Shown in pieces: positions 1 to 8,274 of a DNA stretch of 17,500 nucleotides. The translations under genes were made by a program, and so were the position numbers. The stretch covers positions 3,409,418 to 3,426,917 of the forward strand of contig CAUJGJ010000444.1 in the NCBI GenBank assembly GCA_963170055.1, given 5' to 3'. Source of the stretch: Halisarca cf. caerulea. Its lineage: Eukaryota; Porifera; Demospongiae; Chondrillida; Halisarcidae. The notes beneath the pieces are model-generated. The model was given only the letters and a program-made list of their open reading frames with translations. It was not told where the DNA came from and did not search any database. Position 1 is the first letter of the stretch. Each line of letters opens with the position of its first letter.

Positions 1-257
1 AAATTGACACCGCCGATATCGCAATATCGAAGGACAGTCATTTTATTTCCCAGTATAAGTTTATCTGTGGATTGTGGCCAGTTTGAGCTGAAGTATTGAG
101 GGGAAATTAACGAGAAACGACCTATCCTTAGAAGAGTGGGTATAAATGAACTAGAGAACCGAAAAGAATGAATAAAAGGAAATAAAACATATATTGTACC
201 TCACTTATATAAGTTTTGAGTATACAGGTAGCATATTATAACTTTATGGCTATTTGA

Positions 258-331
258 GGTGAACCTTAGATGAGAGACCACCTGTCTTGAGAGACCACAG
301 GTTGGTCTCTCAAAATAGGTACCCCTGTACA
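258..331. repeat. Tigger/pogo-like MITE end fragment with hairpin
   Basis: The stretch opens with a GTGAACCTTAG-like string and carries TGAGAGACCA at 271-280, again as TTGAGAGACCAC at 288-299, and inverted as TGGTCTCTCA at 303-312. ACCTGT and ACAGGT form an inner stem. AACCT followed by GAGAGACCAC repeats resembles the ends of Tigger/pogo-type MITEs from invertebrates, and other members of that style occur in this window. No matching opposite end or TA duplication was found, so it is treated as a truncated or worn copy. The inverted repeats are seen directly; the family assignment is inference. Confidence 0.4.
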
Positions 332-491
332 GTGTATGTACTGAAACATTACATAAACTTTGGAATCAGTTAATTGTGCTTGTCAGTTGTTAAGAATGAA
401 TATCCAGATATTGCACACTAAAGCACAACTCTATCATCAACAGCCCCAGGCCTGCAGCTGCACCGGTGCAACACATTCACACTGTCAGCAG

Positions 492-539
492 GCCTACATG
501 CTAGCTCAGCTCAAGGGGGGGTACCAGTGTCCAAAAAAG
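492..539 (+). pseudogene. 48-base exon-like block, copy 1 (probable gene remnant)
   Basis: This block lies between an acceptor-like CTGTCAGCAG (ends 491) and a donor-like GTAAAA (starts 540). Read from its first base it gives AYMLAQLKGGYQCPKK. A second block of exactly the same length with the same kind of splice signals is at 16630-16677; the DNA aligns around CAGCTC...GGGGTAYCAGTGTCCAAAAA and on into the flanking intron-like sequence. GYQC resembles the F-strand end of an Ig-like domain, but the two copies need compensating one-base gaps to align, so the frame is not conserved and at least one copy is probably dead. The homology is reasonably clear; the function is not known. Confidence 0.3.
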
Positions 540-943
540 GTAAAAAGAGCGTGTGTGCCTTTCACTCCTACTCTTTCCCAACTACTGCTGACACGTGCAA
601 ACAATTCAGTGATTGATCAGTATGTACTCAGGGAACATTAGCCTAATAATACATGGGTTCATATGAAACACATCAGAAAATCTATAATCCGCGAAGTACT
701 AATAGTATAACATACACATGTTGGCAAATATTGCAATTACAGTTCCTGAGCCAGTACAAGCAGTGAAATACATACATATGTAGGTGGTGTGTACATACGT
801 AGAAAATACTGTATTTCTCTCTACATCTGTGAACTGAGATTTGTTGGTATGCTGGAAGGCAAGTCTTTGGTCCTTACAAGGTCCAGTGAGTGAGGTCAGC
901 TGTGGGTAGAACAAGGGCAAAAAACATGAACGAAGACTAACCA

Positions 944-1047
944 ATTTTTCTGTGCTTTAAAAGGTGGACTAACATGCCTACTTGCTGATGGGAAGACTTA
1001 ATTCTGAAGGCACAAAAGATGGAGTGCATTGTACTGAAAAGATAAGT
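944..1047 (+). pseudogene. decayed copy 1 of a signal-peptide exon block
   Basis: The DNA aligns with 5690-5790: both share GGACTAACAT, CTACTTGC and then a GGA-TT-CTGAAG core followed by ACAAAAGAYGGAGTGYATTG. The same core is in the cleaner copy ending at 16995. In the homologous frame this copy reads QKMECIV and meets a TAA soon after. The ATG-led frame from 988 (MGRLNSEGTKDGVHC) reaches the cysteine in another register. There is no clear donor where the other two copies have GCAGGTGAG. It is best read as a frameshifted remnant of a duplicated gene start; a 70-base GT microsatellite follows shortly after it. Confidence 0.35.
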
Positions 1048-1124
1048 GAAGATGGCCCTGTCATGGTTACATGCAAATTGTGCTGGGCAAAGGTACTTCA
1101 TAGTGTATTCTCCATGCATGCCAT

Positions 1125-1126
<2 letters not shown>

Positions 1127-1196
<70 letters not shown>
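1127..1196. repeat. (GT)35 microsatellite
   Basis: An uninterrupted GT dinucleotide run of 35 units. Open frames across it in either direction translate only as Cys-Val or His-Thr repeats and are artefacts. It is separated from a pure AT tract by 24 bases, making a compound microsatellite. Confidence 0.99.
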
Positions 1197-1198
<2 letters not shown>

Positions 1199-1218
1199 AA
1201 GTAGTTACATTCAATGAA

Positions 1219-1220
<2 letters not shown>

Positions 1221-1292
<72 letters not shown>
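1221..1292. repeat. (AT)36 microsatellite
   Basis: An uninterrupted AT dinucleotide run of 36 units. It abuts the inverted-repeat element at 1299-1389 and can itself extrude as a cruciform. Such tracts are hypervariable and prone to assembly error, so the exact length is provisional. Confidence 0.99.
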
Positions 1293-1296
<4 letters not shown>

Positions 1297-1298
1297 TA

Positions 1299-1389
1299 GT
1301 TAAACTATGGATCTTCTCGGTGTCCGTCATTTATCACATTCACTTTGCTCGTGATAAATGGCGCGACACCACGAAGTGCCATGGTTTAA
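1299..1389. repeat. foldback/hairpin element, ~38-base arms
   Basis: The left arm (about 1300-1337) and right arm (1351-1389) are reverse complements with roughly 80% identity and one gap. TTAAACTATGG pairs with CCATGGTTTAA, GGTGTC with GACACC, and the inner ends CATTTATCAC and GTGATAAATG pair perfectly over 10 bases. The loop is about 13 bases. It starts six bases after the AT tract. No target duplication is obvious because the left flank is AT-repeat. It has no coding capacity and is probably a worn foldback MITE. Confidence 0.85.
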
Positions 1390-2270
1390 CTGACTTAGCT
1401 AATGTAAACAGTTAAACAGTTGGCAACTGTACTTCAGATCCCAGAGATGGACGAACGTAGCTTTTTCCGAGAATTCTAACTGTAACTACTGATCGTGCGC
1501 ATCATCCCTAGAGTTAGAACCACCGAATACATAATAGGCACCCTCTGAGACCAGGGCGAGTTGTTGCCTAAACAGTCGATCGAAAAGGAAATCGAAAAGG
1601 CTGCTGGTGAGACATCGAAGCCAAGCAAAGAGAAGTAGTTTCGTTCACTCGATTTCCCAATTCGTTCTGCTGTATCTAGTTTGGCTCTGTACAATAATTA
1701 TTGTAAAATCCGCACTTTGGCAGCGTCAATTTTCACGGATATCGCTACACGATGGAAACTTTTGGTTTGCAAAGCCTGTCAATCATACTTAACACTTTAC
1801 TCGCCTGACTACTGTAACAGCATTCTCACTGTTATCAGCATAATGAAGAAAGGGCTTGCGCAAAACGTCAATGTGCATGCTTTTTATAGCTCAAAAATAC
1901 TGACTTTGCCGAGCTTTGCAGTGTGAAAGACCACCTTTCAGTGAAGTGTGTGAAGTTGAACTAGACTATTTAAATAAAAAGACGATTGCAAACATGTACA
2001 AAGAATTTCAAAGCAATGTCATTCATGCAATGAGGGGCTGCATGCATGGTGCATTGCCCTTGCTCTTTAGGTAGAAGCTATACTGCCATTTGGTCTCATG
2101 ACTATTGTTTGTCACTTAGCTATGGCTGTAAGTACTTTCTTCCTAAGATCACATTTATCACATCGTTTTAATCCATAACACACTACTCCAATTAATATCA
2201 CATTGAATCTTATGGTAAACAGTAACACACTGTATAACGAATGAGAATAACCATGGTAACATAAGCTAAA
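1390..2270. other. no recognisable gene; unassigned intergenic or intronic DNA
   Basis: Short frames on both strands (for example 1476-1694 minus, 1607-1926 plus) show no domain, no conserved motif and no paired splice signals. An AATAAA hexamer is present at 1973-1978, but no gene end can be tied to it. No inverted repeat longer than about 10 bases was noticed. Confidence 0.5.
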
Positions 2271-2281
2271 TATATATACTG

Positions 2282-2400
2282 TATATATATATATATATAT
2301 CCCACTGCGTGGGCGGTATCTATTATCTTCAAAGAGACCGCCTTGGGTATATTCGCGATATACCGGGGTATATCAATGACCCCAATTCATATACCCCGGT
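2282..2400. repeat. TA tract plus GC-cored hairpin group
   Basis: A TA tract (2282-2300) runs straight into CCCACTGCGTGGG (2301-2313), a perfect 5-base stem on a TGC loop. GGCGGT and ACCGCC then pair across about 30 bases. ACCGGGGTATAT (2362-2373) pairs perfectly with ATATACCCCGGT (2389-2400) over 12 bases. GC-rich stems in AT-rich DNA and the TGC loop recur at 2985-2995 and 12909-12922, which suggests a family of small hairpins. Function unknown. Confidence 0.75.
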
Positions 2401-2905
2401 TTTTTAAGTGACAATAATTGATAACTGCCTTGTCAACAGGATGATGCAACAGCAGTACCCTGCTGTATGTACAATGTATACTATAAGCCTACTAAGAAGT
2501 TCGCATTGTTCTTTTTAGGAACGTTTTTATCTACACCTATCATTTCAGACCCCATTGCAATGTTTGCAGTCTTTTAGGAGAGCAGTAGTCCCTCTGAACG
2601 GAGCAATCGCGAATTCTTCTAACCTTTCGAGGACGACTGTCACGGATGAAGACTAAAGCAAACTTTTAGAAAGAAACATGTGCTCCAGTAAGCGTTCTCA
2701 CGCCGTAGTATTCCGTAGCTGTCTTCCCTTGAATTAAGTTAAAAGCGTTATCTCTCGCATTACATTTGCTACGCATGCGTATCCAGTATTCGGCGTAGAC
2801 GCAAGGTTCGTCACTAAAAAGGAGAGTCGTAAAGATAATAACCGTCATTCGGCTTGAGTTTAACACTGAAGTACCTTCCCTGCGAGCAAAATCCTCCTTT
2901 CAAGT
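2401..2905. other. no recognisable gene; unassigned DNA
   Basis: There are only short chance frames (such as 2666-2866 minus). A weak six-base ACGCCG/CGGCGT pairing spans about 90 bases and is not convincing. No splice-bounded coding block or repeat family was recognised. Confidence 0.5.
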
Positions 2906-2908
2906 GGG

Positions 2909-3066
2909 ATATATATTAATTATACCCCACTTTTGCTGGGTACATGGGAATATACTAAGTGTTCGGTGTTGATTAACACTCGGGCTGCGCCCTCATGTAT
3001 CAACACCCAACACTTAGTATATTCCCCATGTACACAGCAAAAGCGGGGTATAACTTATATATGTAT
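2909..3066. repeat. foldback element with ~66-base arms and GC-rich loop
   Basis: The left arm 2909-2974 and right arm 2998-3066 are near-perfect reverse complements. For example AATATACTAAGTGTT (2950-2964) pairs with AACACTTAGTATATT (3009-3023), and TATACCCC...TTTTGCTG pairs with CAGCAAAA.C.GGGGTATA. Only scattered single mismatches interrupt the pairing. The 23-base loop holds GGGCTGCGCCC, a stem on a TGC loop. The right end merges into TA-rich repeats to about 3093. It is non-coding, and the arm similarity suggests fairly recent origin or gene conversion between arms. Confidence 0.93.
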
Positions 3067-3093
3067 ATATATAGATATACATATAAATATATC

Positions 3094-3115
3094 ATGTAGT
3101 ACGGTAGTACTACAT
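3094..3115. repeat. 22-base perfect hairpin
   Basis: ATGTAGTAC (3094-3102), loop GGTA, then GTACTACAT (3107-3115). It sits just outside the foldback element ending near 3066-3093 and may belong to its AT-rich margin. Confidence 0.8.
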
Positions 3116-3120
3116 ATGTA

Positions 3121-3333
3121 GGGATGACACTGAAACAAAATGGCCACCCATACATTAGAGCCTAACGTATTTGCGCCAAAACTCACTTCTGTTATGTTTT
3201 GGAGCTCCAAAAACCCCGTATTCTAACATTTTGCTGGATTTTAGATAGATATAAGTCTTTAACAGGCCACTAAGTGCCCTACCTTCACTAAGAATCGGAC
3301 AGTTTACATAGCGTAAAAGGTCACCGTTTCAGC

Positions 3334-3375
<42 letters not shown>

Positions 3376-3790
3376 TCGCCTTTAAGTTCAAACAAGATAG
3401 CAACCGCTAGGAGGGATATAGCGACCTAGTTTTACCACCATTCTAATTCAATACCTTGCGCAGGGTGCTTTTTTGATATTTAGACGATATTCGTTCTGGG
3501 GCAAGCAGATTTTCTGGACTTTACTGCAAAATTGGCCGTGTCCGCCATTTTATAAATGACCAACTCGTATCTGGATGGTCTAATACTCGCATATGTGGCA
3601 ACTTTTTGTGTCAGTTTTCAGTTAAAATGTAGAGAATACGCTGTTTTATGGGCATATGTTCAAAATAGAAATAAAAAGTACACGGACAAGAACTGTACAA
3701 AAACCATTTAAAAATGGATAAAAGATGTCGGGACGAAAATTGCCAATCATGAAAAATCACTGGAACAAGGCAGAGTTGTTTGTTGCATAG
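3121..3790. other. no recognisable gene; TTA tract and two YY1-like motifs
   Basis: This stretch carries CAAAATGGCC at 3136-3145, the inverse GCCATTTT after TCC at 3541-3551, and a TTA tract in the middle. No coding block, paired splice signals or terminal repeats were found. It could be worn transposon sequence, but that cannot be shown from the window. Confidence 0.4.
3334..3374. repeat. (TTA)~13 microsatellite
   Basis: An uninterrupted TTA/ATT trinucleotide run of 41 bases. No adjacent foldback, unlike the AT tracts. Confidence 0.98.
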
Positions 3791-4184
3791 GGCTGAACAG
3801 GCATAGGTATAGACATACCGAGGGTTAGGTTTACATTAGGCTAGACGGGCATGAGGATGGACTATGCATAAGTCTAGGATTGACATAGTGTAAGGCATAC
3901 ATGGGGCTAGACAGGTACAGAGCTTGACTGGGTAAAGGGCTAGACGGGTAACCGGTAAATTCCCTACATCCCTCAACCTGTTTGTATAAGCTAGCAAAAG
4001 GTATCACAAGGGAAGCAGGGAATTAACCCGTCTAGCCCTTTACCCAGTCAAGCTCTGTACCTGTCTAGCCCCATGTATGCCTTGCACTATGTGAGTCCTG
4101 GACCTATGCATAGTCCATCCTCATGCCCGTCCAGCCCAATGTATACCTAACCCTCTGTATGTCTATACCTATGCCTGTTCAGCC
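3791..4184. repeat. very long hairpin (arms ~165 bases, ~94% identical)
   Basis: Bases 3791-3964 and 4018-4184 are reverse complements with about nine substitutions over roughly 160 aligned bases plus one six-base gap near the inner end; the loop is about 53 bases. GGCT(A/G)(A/G)AC(A/G)GG occurs four times in the left arm (3791, 3839, 3905, 3938) and as its inverse in the right arm, so each arm is itself built on a repeated unit. Neither arm encodes a convincing protein. No TA or 8-base duplication is seen at the edges. A transcript across it would fold into a long double-stranded RNA. It could be a foldback transposon or a hairpin-RNA locus. Confidence 0.95.
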
Positions 4185-4354
4185 AGTTCAGAAGTGTGCA
4201 GGTAAAATAGCCCTTATCTTTTCCAATCCTAATTACTTCTGTATTTATGGTATGCACGGCATACAGTACTAATATGTATTTATGTACATACAACTCATAT
4301 ACTGAAGCAATCGACTGGTTTCCCTTGTAAGTTATTAAGTAAGGAACAAAACTA

Positions 4355-4819
4355 CAGTAGAACCTCACAAATACAACCACCCTTGGGACCGTTGTAAGTG
4401 GTCTTAATTTTGAGGTGGTCCTATTTCTGAAAGTACTGCCCAGAATAGCATGGCACATCCAGAAGTCATTCCGTAGACACACAATGCACATGAGGCAATA
4501 ATACTGTAGACAAATTGTACCATCACACCTCTTTTATTGTTACTCCATTACGATGTTAAAAAAGTGACCCCAAGTTTACCATCTCTTTCTACTGATGTCG
4601 TCATTTCAGAGCCTAATGTCCACAAAATACAGCAGTATATCCACAAATACGTGGTCTTAATTGTGAGGTTTTGACATCCAGAAGAAAAAATGTGGTCTTT
4701 ATTCTGAAACTAGTTTCCATGTAAAACTATAGGAGAAATTCCGGACTGCAACAAAATGGTCTTACTGTAATTCTGAGGTGGTCTTATTTCCGGGGTGGTC
4801 TTATGGCGAGGTTCGACTG
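4355..4819. mobile_element. Tigger/pogo-like MITE, 465 bp
   Basis: Terminal inverted repeats are CAGTAGAACCTC (4355-4366) and GAGGTTCGACTG (4808-4819), flanked on both sides by TA (4353-4354 and 4820-4821), the target duplication expected of the Tc1/mariner-pogo superfamily. Variants of GTGGTCTTAATTTTGAGG recur beneath both ends (near 4398, 4650, 4690, 4758, 4776 and 4795), forming a subterminal repeat array that may bind a transposase. There is no transposase frame, so it is non-autonomous. Structure is seen directly; the family name is inferred from the end motif and TA target. Confidence 0.85.
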
Positions 4820-5141
4820 TATATCCCTGAATGCCAGACTGGAGACACAAGTCTTTGTTGTGGAAACATCAGCAACCCTCTACAGTATATACAGCGCACA
4901 GAGAATACAATTCTGCCCTTTGGGTATTTTTTTCAGCAGTCAAAATCAATCACTCAATCAATTGACCACCAATGAAGTCAGCAATTGAAAAGAAGGGAAA
5001 AATCAGGTCAGTGGGTGCATTTCATCATAGATTATCTGTATCTATCCACAGGCAGGCAAGACAGCTGGTCTAGGAGATTACCCAGACACAATGATATTCA
5101 TTGCACATGTAAACAAACTCAATGACATATAACGTCATAAG

Positions 5142-5552
5142 TAGGGCTGAAGCTATTATGCTATTTTTTTCCGAATAATAATATTATTATGCCATTCCAT
5201 TGTGCTCAAGATTACATCCGATTATGCTGATAATTACTCCTGGACCAATTATTCCCCGATGTATTATCACAAATATTCTGTTGCAACACAACTTCAAGTT
5301 AAATTGCGAAAGTTTGTAATTAATATCATGCAGTTGCAACACCACTATAATACATGACTGTGGAATATCATGTTAGTGCTTCAAACTCAATGGGAAAACT
5401 GTATAATGGTGCCACTGTGTTGGAACTACGGTCAAGGGATCATCTGATTCAACAGTAATTCCATATTCTATCCATTTATTCTGGAATTATGCTCTCTTGA
5501 ATTAGAAACCTATTATTCTGGAAACTATGCCAGCATATTAGCCTCAGCCCTA
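5142..5552. mobile_element. hAT-like MITE, 411 bp
   Basis: The ends are TAGGGCTGAAGCTATTATGC and its inverse GCATATTAGCCTCAGCCCTA. They are flanked by GTCATAAG (5134-5141) and GTCATGAG (5553-5560), an 8-base duplication matching at 7 of 8 positions, the size typical of hAT transposons. ATTATGC-like words recur just inside both ends, as hAT subterminal repeats do. There is no coding capacity, so it depends on a transposase elsewhere. A single mismatch in the duplication suggests moderate age. Confidence 0.88.
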
Positions 5553-5689
5553 GTCATGAGGTATAAACACGTTAGCTGAAGAGGTTCTTCAACACTAACT
5601 AATCTTTACTCAGTGAGTGAATTCTCGGCTTTGTGAAGAAGCAGGATAACAAAGTTTAAGAACGAAAAAAGGCTTACTTCAAATCTTCC

Positions 5690-5790
5690 AGTCCTGAGCT
5701 TAAGATGGACTAACATTTTCTACTTGCAGATGTGTGGACTTCCTGAAGCCATAAGAGGACAAAAGACGGAGTGTATTGCAGGTGAGAACA
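5690..5790 (+). pseudogene. copy 2 of the signal-peptide exon block
   Basis: The block 5730-5781 lies between an acceptor-like TTCTACTTGCAG and the donor GTGAGA. It reads MCGLPEAIRGQKTECIAG, closely matching MCGIAESTKGPKTECTAG from the copy ending at 16995, with the same phase-1 end and the same GCAGGTGAG junction. Upstream, the frame stays open without an ATG and reads NIFYLQ where the other copy has a hydrophobic signal core, so the leader has been lost or is supplied by another exon. It may be a living internal exon or a decaying gene start. Its DNA also matches 944-1047. Confidence 0.35.
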
Positions 5791-5928
5791 CCATTTTAGA
5801 CAACCAAACTAACAATAAAGGCATGTGTCCAGTAATCTCCAGTTAAGCAAACAAGTGAGAAATACAGGCAAATGCTTAACACAAATTAAAGAGTTGCTAT
5901 TAGTACAATTCTAGCTTTGGTTAAGTAC

Positions 5929-6029
5929 ACAATTAATAGAATGTCGGTTATCTGAACGGCAATCAACCCTAATGTCTCTTTTATGAACACACTGATCTCC
6001 AATTGATTTGGATAATTGAAGTTTCACTG
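5929..6029. mobile_element. Tigger-like MITE right-end remnant
   Basis: The right edge reads ATAATTGAAGTTTCACTG followed by TA (6030-6031); inverted, that is CAGTGAAACTTCAATTAT, the style of Tigger/pogo ends. A related TCGGTTATCTGAACGG lies about 80 bases inward. No convincing left terminal repeat was found, so this is a fragment or a heavily worn copy. Confidence 0.35.
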
Positions 6030-6214
6030 TATTTTGCAGAAACAGGATTAGTATATAACTTGCAAACAAAAATGCCACATTTATACATTTGGCTATGTAT
6101 AAATGATACTTTAATGATAGAAGCATTTTTTGGCAAATTATACCCTTTACAATTAGATTCATGCCCAATTCACGGCAGTGTTCATTCACACAAATGAAGG
6201 CTGCATAATCTTAT

Positions 6215-6300
6215 TTGGGGGGGACACCTTTCTGCTTAGGGGGGAACCATAGCCAGGGTCACCCCCCCCCCCCCCCCCCCCAGACAAAACCCTGCTGTGT
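6215..6300. repeat. G-run/poly-C low-complexity block with (C)20
   Basis: Two G-runs (near 6217-6223 and 6239-6244) are followed by AGCCAGGGTCA and then 20 consecutive C (6262-6281). On the minus strand this is a 20-G tract followed by CCCTGGCT...CCCCCC, a layout seen at ends of some invertebrate DNA transposons. It could form G-quadruplex or i-motif structures. The length of a 20-base homopolymer is unreliable in assembly. Confidence 0.7.
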
Positions 6301-6323
6301 ACAGAAGAGTCCATAATTTAGAT

Positions 6324-6434
6324 TGGTTAAATGTACACCTGCCAGGGCAGTGGGTGTCAAATGGGGCAGCGCAGTGGTTTCCTATTTAAAGGAGATGGCA
6401 GCATATATGAGATGTTCATTATAGAGGTTCTCTG
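6324..6434. mobile_element. diverged half-copy of the MITE at 10791-11088
   Basis: The segment aligns with the right half of the element at 10791-11088: GGTTAAATGTACAC, GTGTCAAATGGGGCAGCGCAG and ATTATAGAGGTT..CTGTA correspond to GGTTAAAATGTACAC, ATGTCAAATGGGGCAAAGCA and TTAATAGAGGTTTCACTGTA. The right end is followed by TA (6435-6436). The left half with the tandem repeats is missing or unrecognisable. It is a second, older member of the same family. Confidence 0.6.
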
Positions 6435-6436
6435 TA

Positions 6437-7661
6437 AATACATATACGTACTGTAGAACACCGTTCATGGTCTACCTATGCACAAACACCAACATACGAG
6501 TGCATATAATAGGTATGTAAGTCGATAGATATGTGTGTTGGAAGCCAGATACGTATGTAGATATACAGAGAAGCCTGTACTGAAACAAATGACTATTAGT
6601 ATGTACATACATACATTATTCTGTATGAACAGATGCAGTGCAGATTATAACCTCAGGAGGTAATCCTGACAATATGTCAGACAGATGTAGTTTTCACCTG
6701 TCATAGCCGGACAAGTCATTTAAACATTTGGATGTATTATTACTGGGTTAGGGTTTGCTACTCATAGTTTATAAGTGGTAAGGCCATTCCTATAAGCAAT
6801 ATTAATTAGTATTTGTACAGGTACAGATAAAGTTAGTTTATGATTCTAAGCAACAATTATTGCCATTTGCCCTGGAAATGGGGGAAAAACATGCTATATC
6901 CCATAGAAAACTGCTTTTTACAGCTAAATATAGTGGTATTTCGCTAGACAACGGACTTATGTAGTTGCAATATGATGCTCATGATGTCACAACAAAATGG
7001 CGGAAACAGCACGGCGATTGTTTGACAGTTTCAGAGGCTAGAAGCTGGATTTTAGAAAATAGAACAAGGTATTTTCTTTGTGAATGTAGTTTAGCTAGCA
7101 AATTAACTTAGTTTTGACCAAAAATTGGTATGGATATGGGCGTACCAGTCGTACCGGCTCCAACGAAACTTGCGACATATCGTTTTTTTCCCTTTCACAA
7201 CCACGCCAGCGTTTGTTGGTCTTTGCCAAAATTAATTTACCACTTCTGAACAGTGGCTGCTGAAAGTTATCCCTTAGTCTTTTTTTAGCTAGGTTCATTT
7301 GTAGACTAGTAGCTCTCATGCGCTGGACATTTTGTCCGTTAGACAGGTTCACAACCCGTCATGTGACCAAGACTGCCGGTAAATGTCCGGTGACCGACTG
7401 CTATAATCTACACTGAGATGAGCTCTCAAGTGTATCAGGTAATCTGACACTTATCAAGATTGCAAGCAAATAAAAGTAAGCAAATACCTCCACAACACAA
7501 CTTAACTCAACATCACTTAAAGCACATACAGCATTAGCATGTACACGCATACATTTTTACATATGCACATGATGCAAATTCGAGAAATTGGTAATGTACA
7601 CATCATACATATGATTATGTATACTTTTGATAAACACACACATGCACACACATGTGCACAC

Positions 7662-7665
<4 letters not shown>
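6437..7665. other. no firm gene; possible promoter-like patch
   Basis: This stretch holds a YY1-like CAAAATGGCGG at 6993-7003 whose ATG opens only a 14-codon frame (starts MAETARRLFDSF) before TAG. A palindromic GTCATGTGAC E-box is at 7358-7367. Minus-strand frame 7319-7095 (starts MRATSLQMNLAKKRL) lies downstream of the E-box and contains a possible GTAAAT donor, but it has no recognisable domain. GTAT/ACGT-type simple repeats occupy 6440-6620. None of this is enough to call a gene. Confidence 0.35.

Positions 7666-7737
<72 letters not shown>
7666..7737. repeat. (CA)36 microsatellite
   Basis: A pure CA run of 36 units, embedded in looser ACAC/CATG/ACAT-rich sequence from about 7635 to 7800. 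Several overlapping frames here translate as His-Thr or Cys-Val repeats and are not genes. Confidence 0.99.
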
Positions 7738-7739
<2 letters not shown>

Positions 7740-7930
7740 AACACATAGGTACACACATTACATGCATGTAGATACACAAGCATGCGCACGCACATTCATG
7801 CACACAACAATTGACTTTGCTGTCTTTGATCTATGTATGTGCGTACATGTATTGGTCATGGGTGGCGGCTGCTTTCACTGGCACTGCTAACAGCTACTAT
7901 TTATCACTTACAATGCCTAACTGCACATAT

Positions 7931-8274
7931 GCGTAGTAGAATGGGAAATTTTCGCAAGGTAATATTTTTGCTATATTTGCGAATTGTACAGATTTTCGAA
8001 ACTTTAACTGTGAAAATTTCCCCAGAAAAGTACTAGAGTCAGGAAAACAGTGTGCTATAAATAGATTCTCTAAGGAATAGAGTGCTGAGCTCAGCGAAGC
8101 ACAATCCAAACATGGAACGGTCTAGAAATAGACGCAAACGACATGGAAACATAAAAAATGCAAATATACATCTTCACATCGTGAAAATAAAACCCGCTTA
8201 CCGTTTACCTTTTCAAATTACCGTTTACTTCGATCGTGAAAATTTATGCTGCAAAAATTCCCCACTCTACGGTA
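7931..8274. mobile_element. ATTTTCGC-family MITE, ~344 bp
   Basis: The left edge has GAATGGGAAATTTTCGCAAGG and the right edge, inverted, reads TACCGTAGAGTGGGGAATTT, so the ends match as imperfect terminal inverted repeats. The left side aligns with 17214-17300 (GGGAAATTTTCGC, then GTAATATTTT). TTACCGTTTAC occurs twice near the right end (about 8199 and 8218). The palindrome GCTGAGCTCAGC is at 8084-8095. There is no transposase. TA flanks are possible on the right but unclear on the left. Confidence 0.65.

Noticed and set aside
937..1299. Frames with His-Thr, Cys-Val or Tyr-Ile repeats over the GT and AT tracts
   Set aside because: Dinucleotide repeats lack stop codons in most frames; these are translation artefacts. 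The same applies at 7517-7803 and 15768-16023.
3791..3950. CRISPR-like spaced GGCTAGACGGG repeats
   Set aside because: Spacing is irregular, repeats are short, and they stand in a long hairpin of a eukaryote-type sequence with no cas genes.
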